Assembly: GCA_949486985.1 (NCBI GenBank)
Contig: CATBLW010000092.1
Location: forward strand, 1 to 32,308
Direction of reading: 5' to 3'
From: Prochlorococcus marinus str. MIT 9215
Lineage (GTDB): Bacteria > Cyanobacteriota > Cyanobacteriia > PCC-6307 > Cyanobiaceae
DNA: 32,308 nt
Under the pieces are notes generated by a model that did no database searches, had not been told where the DNA came from, and saw only the letters and a program-made list of their open reading frames with translations. How positions within the stretch are numbered: the stretch's first letter is position 1; each line of letters opens with the position of its first letter. A program made the position numbers and the translations under genes. Shown piece by piece: positions 30,942-32,308 of the stretch.

Positions 30942-32308
30942 ATGGGCAAATCCCCTCAGGACGTCCTCCGTCAGATCAAAGACGAGAACATTGAACTTAT
31001 TGACCTCAAGTTCACTGATCTCCACGGCAAGTGGCAACACCTCACCGTGACAGCAGACATGGTCGACGAGGAATCCTTTAATAGCGGGTTGGCCTTCGAT
31101 GGTTCCTCGATTCGTGGTTGGAAAGCCATCAACGAATCAGACATGGACATGGTGCCTGATGCGAGCACGGCCTGGATTGATCCCTTTTATCGCCACAAGA
31201 CTCTCAGCCTGATTTGTTCGATTAGGGAGCCAAGAACTGGAGAGCCCTATGCACGGTGTCCACGTGCCCTGGCCCAAAAAGCCCTTCTTTATCTCAGCGG
31301 CACCGGATTAGCCGATACGGCCTTTTTTGGTCCTGAGCCAGAGTTTTTCCTATTTGATGACGTTCGCTACAACTCCGGAGAAGGCAGCAGTTTTTACAGC
31401 GTCGACACCAATGAGGCCTCCTGGAACACAGGCAGAGTCGAAGAAGGAGGCAACCTTGCCTACAAAATTCAGCTGAAAGAGGGCTATTTCCCTGTAGCGC
31501 CAAACGACACGGCCCAGGACATCCGCTCAGAGATGCTTCTGTTAATGGCTGAACTCGGCATCCCGATCGAGAAGCACCACCATGAAGTGGCCGGTGCCGG
31601 CCAGCATGAACTTGGCATGAAGTTCGCTGAGCTGATTCAGGCCGCAGACAACGTGATGATCTACAAATACATCGTCAGAAACGTTGCTCGCAAATACGGC
31701 AAGACAGCAACGTTTATGCCCAAGCCAGTCTTCAATGACAACGGCACTGGCATGCATGTCCACCAAAGCCTCTGGAAAGGCGGGCAGCCCCTGTTCTTCG
31801 GCGAAGGCACCTACGCAGACTTGTCCCAAACCGCCCGTTGGTACATCGGCGGCATCCTCAAGCATGCTCCGTCCTTCCTTGCCTTCACCAACCCCACCAC
31901 CAACAGCTACAAACGCCTTGTCCCAGGCTTTGAAGCACCTGTGAATCTGGTTTATTCGAAGGGCAACCGATCGGCAGCCGTTCGGATCCCTCTCACAGGT
32001 TCAAACCCCAAAGCCAAGCGTCTTGAGTTCCGTTCAGGCGATGCAATGGCGAATCCCTATCTGGCGTTTAGCGCCATGATGATGGCTGGTATCGACGGCA
32101 TCAAAAACCAGATCGACCCAGGCAATGGAGTCGATGTTGACCTGTTCGAACTTCCTGCTGATCAACTGGCCAGCATCTCAACAGTGCCAGCCTCATTGAA
32201 TGGTTCTCTTGAAGCACTCAACGCCGACAAGAACTACCTCATGGAAGGCGGAGTCTTCACCGAAGAATTCATCAACAACTGGATCGACATTAAGTACGAA
32301 GAAGTGCA
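30942..32308 (+). CDS. glnA: Glutamine synthetase type I, C-terminus cut by window edge
   Basis: Dodecameric enzyme that makes glutamine from glutamate, ammonia and ATP, the main entry of nitrogen. I translated it by hand because it is open at the window edge. ATG at 30942 opens [33 protein letters not shown]. Further family motifs are [66 protein letters not shown] and [17 protein letters not shown]. It has 455 codons, about 18 short of the usual 473. At the position of the enterobacterial adenylylation Tyr it has Phe (VDLFELP), consistent with cyanobacterial GS being controlled by inactivating-factor proteins rather than adenylylation. Expression is predicted to depend on NtcA. Confidence 0.97.
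   Translation, partial: MGKSPQDVLRQIKDENIELIDLKFTDLHGKWQHLTVTADMVDEESFNSGLAFDGSSIRGWKAINESDMDMVPDASTAWIDPFYRHKTLSLICSIREPRTGEPYARCPRALAQKALLYLSGTGLADTAFFGPEPEFFLFDDVRYNSGEGSSFYSVDTNEASWNTGRVEEGGNLAYKIQLKEGYFPVAPNDTAQDIRSEMLLLMAELGIPIEKHHHEVAGAGQHELGMKFAELIQAADNVMIYKYIVRNVARKYGKTATFMPKPVFNDNGTGMHVHQSLWKGGQPLFFGEGTYADLSQTARWYIGGILKHAPSFLAFTNPTTNSYKRLVPGFEAPVNLVYSKGNRSAAVRIPLTGSNPKAKRLEFRSGDAMANPYLAFSAMMMAGIDGIKNQIDPGNGVDVDLFELPADQLASISTVPASLNGSLEALNADKNYLMEGGVFTEEFINNWIDIKYEEV

Overview
The window reads as the chromosome of a marine picocyanobacterium. Chlorophyll synthesis (chlP), bilin synthesis (pcyA), a phycobilisome core subunit (apcF), the NblS partner SipA and a cyanobacterial DevBCA-type exporter all point to Cyanobacteria. 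Because an apparently intact apcF is present, a phycobilisome-bearing marine Synechococcus fits better than Prochlorococcus. Base composition looks near 50% GC by eye (not computed). I see no transposase, phage gene, CRISPR array, tRNA or rRNA, so this is core genome rather than an island.

Layout. 1-8.5 kb: typA (3' end cut by the window edge), a VanY-like carboxypeptidase, chlP, glyS, ferredoxin sulfite reductase and a VanX-like dipeptidase. 8.5-8.8 kb: the only gene-free stretch over 300 bp, carrying DnaA-box-like sites and a hairpin. 8.8-14.2 kb, minus strand: rpsB, tsf, an unrecognised 458-aa protein with a 15-bp minisatellite, and recG. 14.2-15.6 kb: a structured rpsB leader that also holds a 24-codon ORF, a family-2 glycosyltransferase, a terminator and a 51-aa basic protein. 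15.6-19.2 kb, minus strand: pcyA followed by devB, devC and devA. 19.2-21.8 kb, plus strand: two M16 peptidase-family genes. 21.8-22 kb: sipA. 22-26.9 kb, plus strand: bioY, lspA, an FHA-penicillin-binding protein fusion and a membrane GTPase, all overlapping. 26.7-28.4 kb, minus strand: a PLP decarboxylase coupled to a small membrane protein. 28.4-30.7 kb: tadA, a class V aminotransferase and apcF. 30.7 kb to the end: an NtcA-type promoter and glnA, which runs off the edge.

How it works together. Several genes serve light harvesting and its control (chlP, pcyA, apcF, sipA) and nitrogen or sulfur assimilation (glnA, sir). A larger group serves the envelope: VanX, VanY, LspA, the FHA-PBP, DevBCA, the glycosyltransferase and possibly the GTPase. 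Genes are packed tightly. Five junctions are TGATG stop/start overlaps, one is ATGA, and several convergent pairs overlap in antiparallel coding sequence.

I found no clearly new multi-gene system. The best candidates for undescribed biology are the rpsB leader element/uORF, a possible small RNA between apcF and glnA, the pcyA-devBCA transcription unit, and the 15-bp coding repeats.
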